A stretch of 64,000 nt of DNA from Prorocentrum cordatum (Eukaryota > Sar > Dinophyceae > Prorocentrales > Prorocentraceae): positions 97,001 to 161,000 of the forward strand of contig CAUYUJ010015718.1 of assembly GCA_963575745.1 (NCBI GenBank), written 5' to 3'. Numbering within the stretch: position 1 is the first letter of the stretch; each line of letters opens with the position of its first letter. Below the pieces are notes generated by a model, which did no database searches, had not been told where the DNA came from, and saw only the letters and a list, made by a program, of their open reading frames with translations. The translations under genes and the position numbers were made by a program. Below are positions 63,201 to 64,000 of this stretch, in pieces.

Positions 63201-64000
63201 GCCGGAGGCGGAGCTGCCGCCGCCGCCGGTGGTGAGGCCTCTGGCGGGCCCGCGGAGAGTCTACGTCCGCAGAGAGGTGGAGCTCAGGCCCGTGGCGGAG
63301 GGCGGCTTCGGCTGCGCCGACGGCTGCAAGGGCTGCGAGGCGGCTAAGAAGGGCGAGACGGCGGTAGCTCACTATGAGTTCTGCCGAGCGCGCATCGAGA
63401 GGGCCATGGCTGACAACGAGGGTTCCAATGCGAGACTCTCGGAGGCGAAGAAGGGAAGGTTGGAGGAGCCAGCATCGAGTTCGCCGGGAGCGGCGGCTTC
63501 GTCGAGTTCGGCGGCGGCTGCGGCACCACAGGAGCCGGCACCCATGGAGGCAGAGTCCGAGGGCGTGGCCGCGGCAGCGGCAGCTAGCCCAATGGACGTG
63601 GAAGGCCGACGGAAGAGCTCAGCGAGCGCGGCGGCCCCGTCCACCGACGCGGCGGGCGACGCCGAGATGCGCTCGATCGTGAAGGAGGTGAACTACGATC
63701 TGGCAAAGATCGGTGGCACGAGGATCGAGATCGGCAGCTTCGAGGCTAAGGTCTCGGAGATCTTCGGGCGCGGCAAGTTCCTGGAGAGGTCGAAGGAGTT
63801 CGGGCTGGTGCCGGGCTTCGCGATCGACCTGAGCACGGGCTGGGATCTGAACGACCCGGCCCAGAAGGAGGAGGCTAGGCGGCTGCGGGGATCCCAGCGG
63901 CCACTTTTGCTCATCGGCTCACCTCGCTGCGCGGCGTGGACGGCTTTGCTCAGTTTCGGCAGCGTGAGCGAGGAGACGATGAAGCAGCTGATGATGGAGG
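63201..64000 (+). CDS. Cys cluster, Ala-rich linker and methyltransferase-like domain of copia element 2 (partial)
   Basis: Same open frame. CADGCKGCEAAKKG and CRARIERAM form a Cys/His-like cluster near 63313-63400. A Ser/Ala/Pro-rich linker runs to about 63660. Then GFAIDLSTGWDLNDP (near 63815) and RPLLLIGSPRCAAWTALLSF (63898-63957) appear, matching motif II and the Pro-x-Cys motif IV position of the methyltransferase-like modules elsewhere in the window. The domain runs off the window, so motif VI cannot be checked. Confidence 0.5.

Larger units (their letters stand above)
32335..64000 (+). mobile_element. Copia-like retroelement 2 (host of two nested insertions, open at right)
   Basis: The pieces 32335-32799, 58547-60577 and 62492-64000 read in order as Gag, zinc knuckles, aspartic protease, integrase and a methyltransferase-like domain. 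The first gap is a DNA transposon with an 8-bp duplication of gag sequence. The second is an insertion with a 9-bp duplication of integrase sequence. The right end and the reverse transcriptase lie outside the window. 32151-32334 shows no long terminal repeat that I can recognise. Confidence 0.85.

Overview
The window looks like nuclear DNA of a dinoflagellate, and almost all of it is transposable elements and satellite DNA. I see no conserved cellular housekeeping gene. The evidence for a dinoflagellate is: a 20-nt stretch one mismatch away from the dinoflagellate spliced leader (33859-33878); copia-type polyproteins with methyltransferase-like and RING-like modules; GC-rich alanine-heavy coding sequence; a probable GC-AG intron; and very large simple repeats. 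Family calls come from reading motifs by eye, without database searches.

Layout. (1) 1-8264: a decayed Ty1/copia-like retroelement (Gag-like, RING-like, aspartic protease, methyltransferase-like, integrase, reverse transcriptase, RNase H), with many frameshifts. It is peppered with at least 16 copies of a 14-15 nt inverted repeat, GCRGG-tetraloop-CCTGC. (2) 8265-19995: satellites and microsatellites. An 86-bp repeat family occurs as an old array (9390-10560) and a young one (16440-17266). A 159-bp satellite occurs in opposite orientations (12111-13571 and 18640-19420), inside an approximately 8-kb imperfect inverted repeat. (3) 20381-27298: a young tyrosine-recombinase retrotransposon of PAT/Ngaro type with split direct repeats (A1-ORFs-B1-A2-B2). 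It sits in a TA microsatellite, and a related unoccupied copy of that site lies at about 29230-29400. (4) 27299-32150: TATG-type microsatellites, a 2-kb tandem duplication, G-rich minisatellites bounded by a 66-bp inverted repeat, and a 100-N assembly gap.

(5) 32335-64000 and beyond: a second copia-like element holding two nested insertions. Its gag gene starts at 32615, is broken at 32799 and resumes at 58547. Between lies a 25.7-kb DNA transposon (32800-58538) with 24-25 bp terminal inverted repeats and a perfect 8-bp target duplication. This large element carries a DDE-like transposase in two parts, a small acidic ORF preceded by a spliced-leader relic, a basic/proline-rich accessory ORF, and a multi-exon gene with zinc-finger-like cysteines. 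Two of its genes are split by copies of the same roughly 1.2-kb repeat (R1 and R2). The copia integrase is interrupted again at 60577 by a 1.9-kb insertion with a 9-bp target duplication. The rest of pol is open to the end of the window.

Working together: the two copia elements and the tyrosine-recombinase element each encode a cytosine-methyltransferase-like module next to their mobility enzymes. Spliced-leader remnants upstream of several ORFs suggest that element transcripts are trans-spliced. Insertions within insertions give a relative order: the copia element at 32-64 kb came first, then the large DNA transposon, with R1/R2 inside it.
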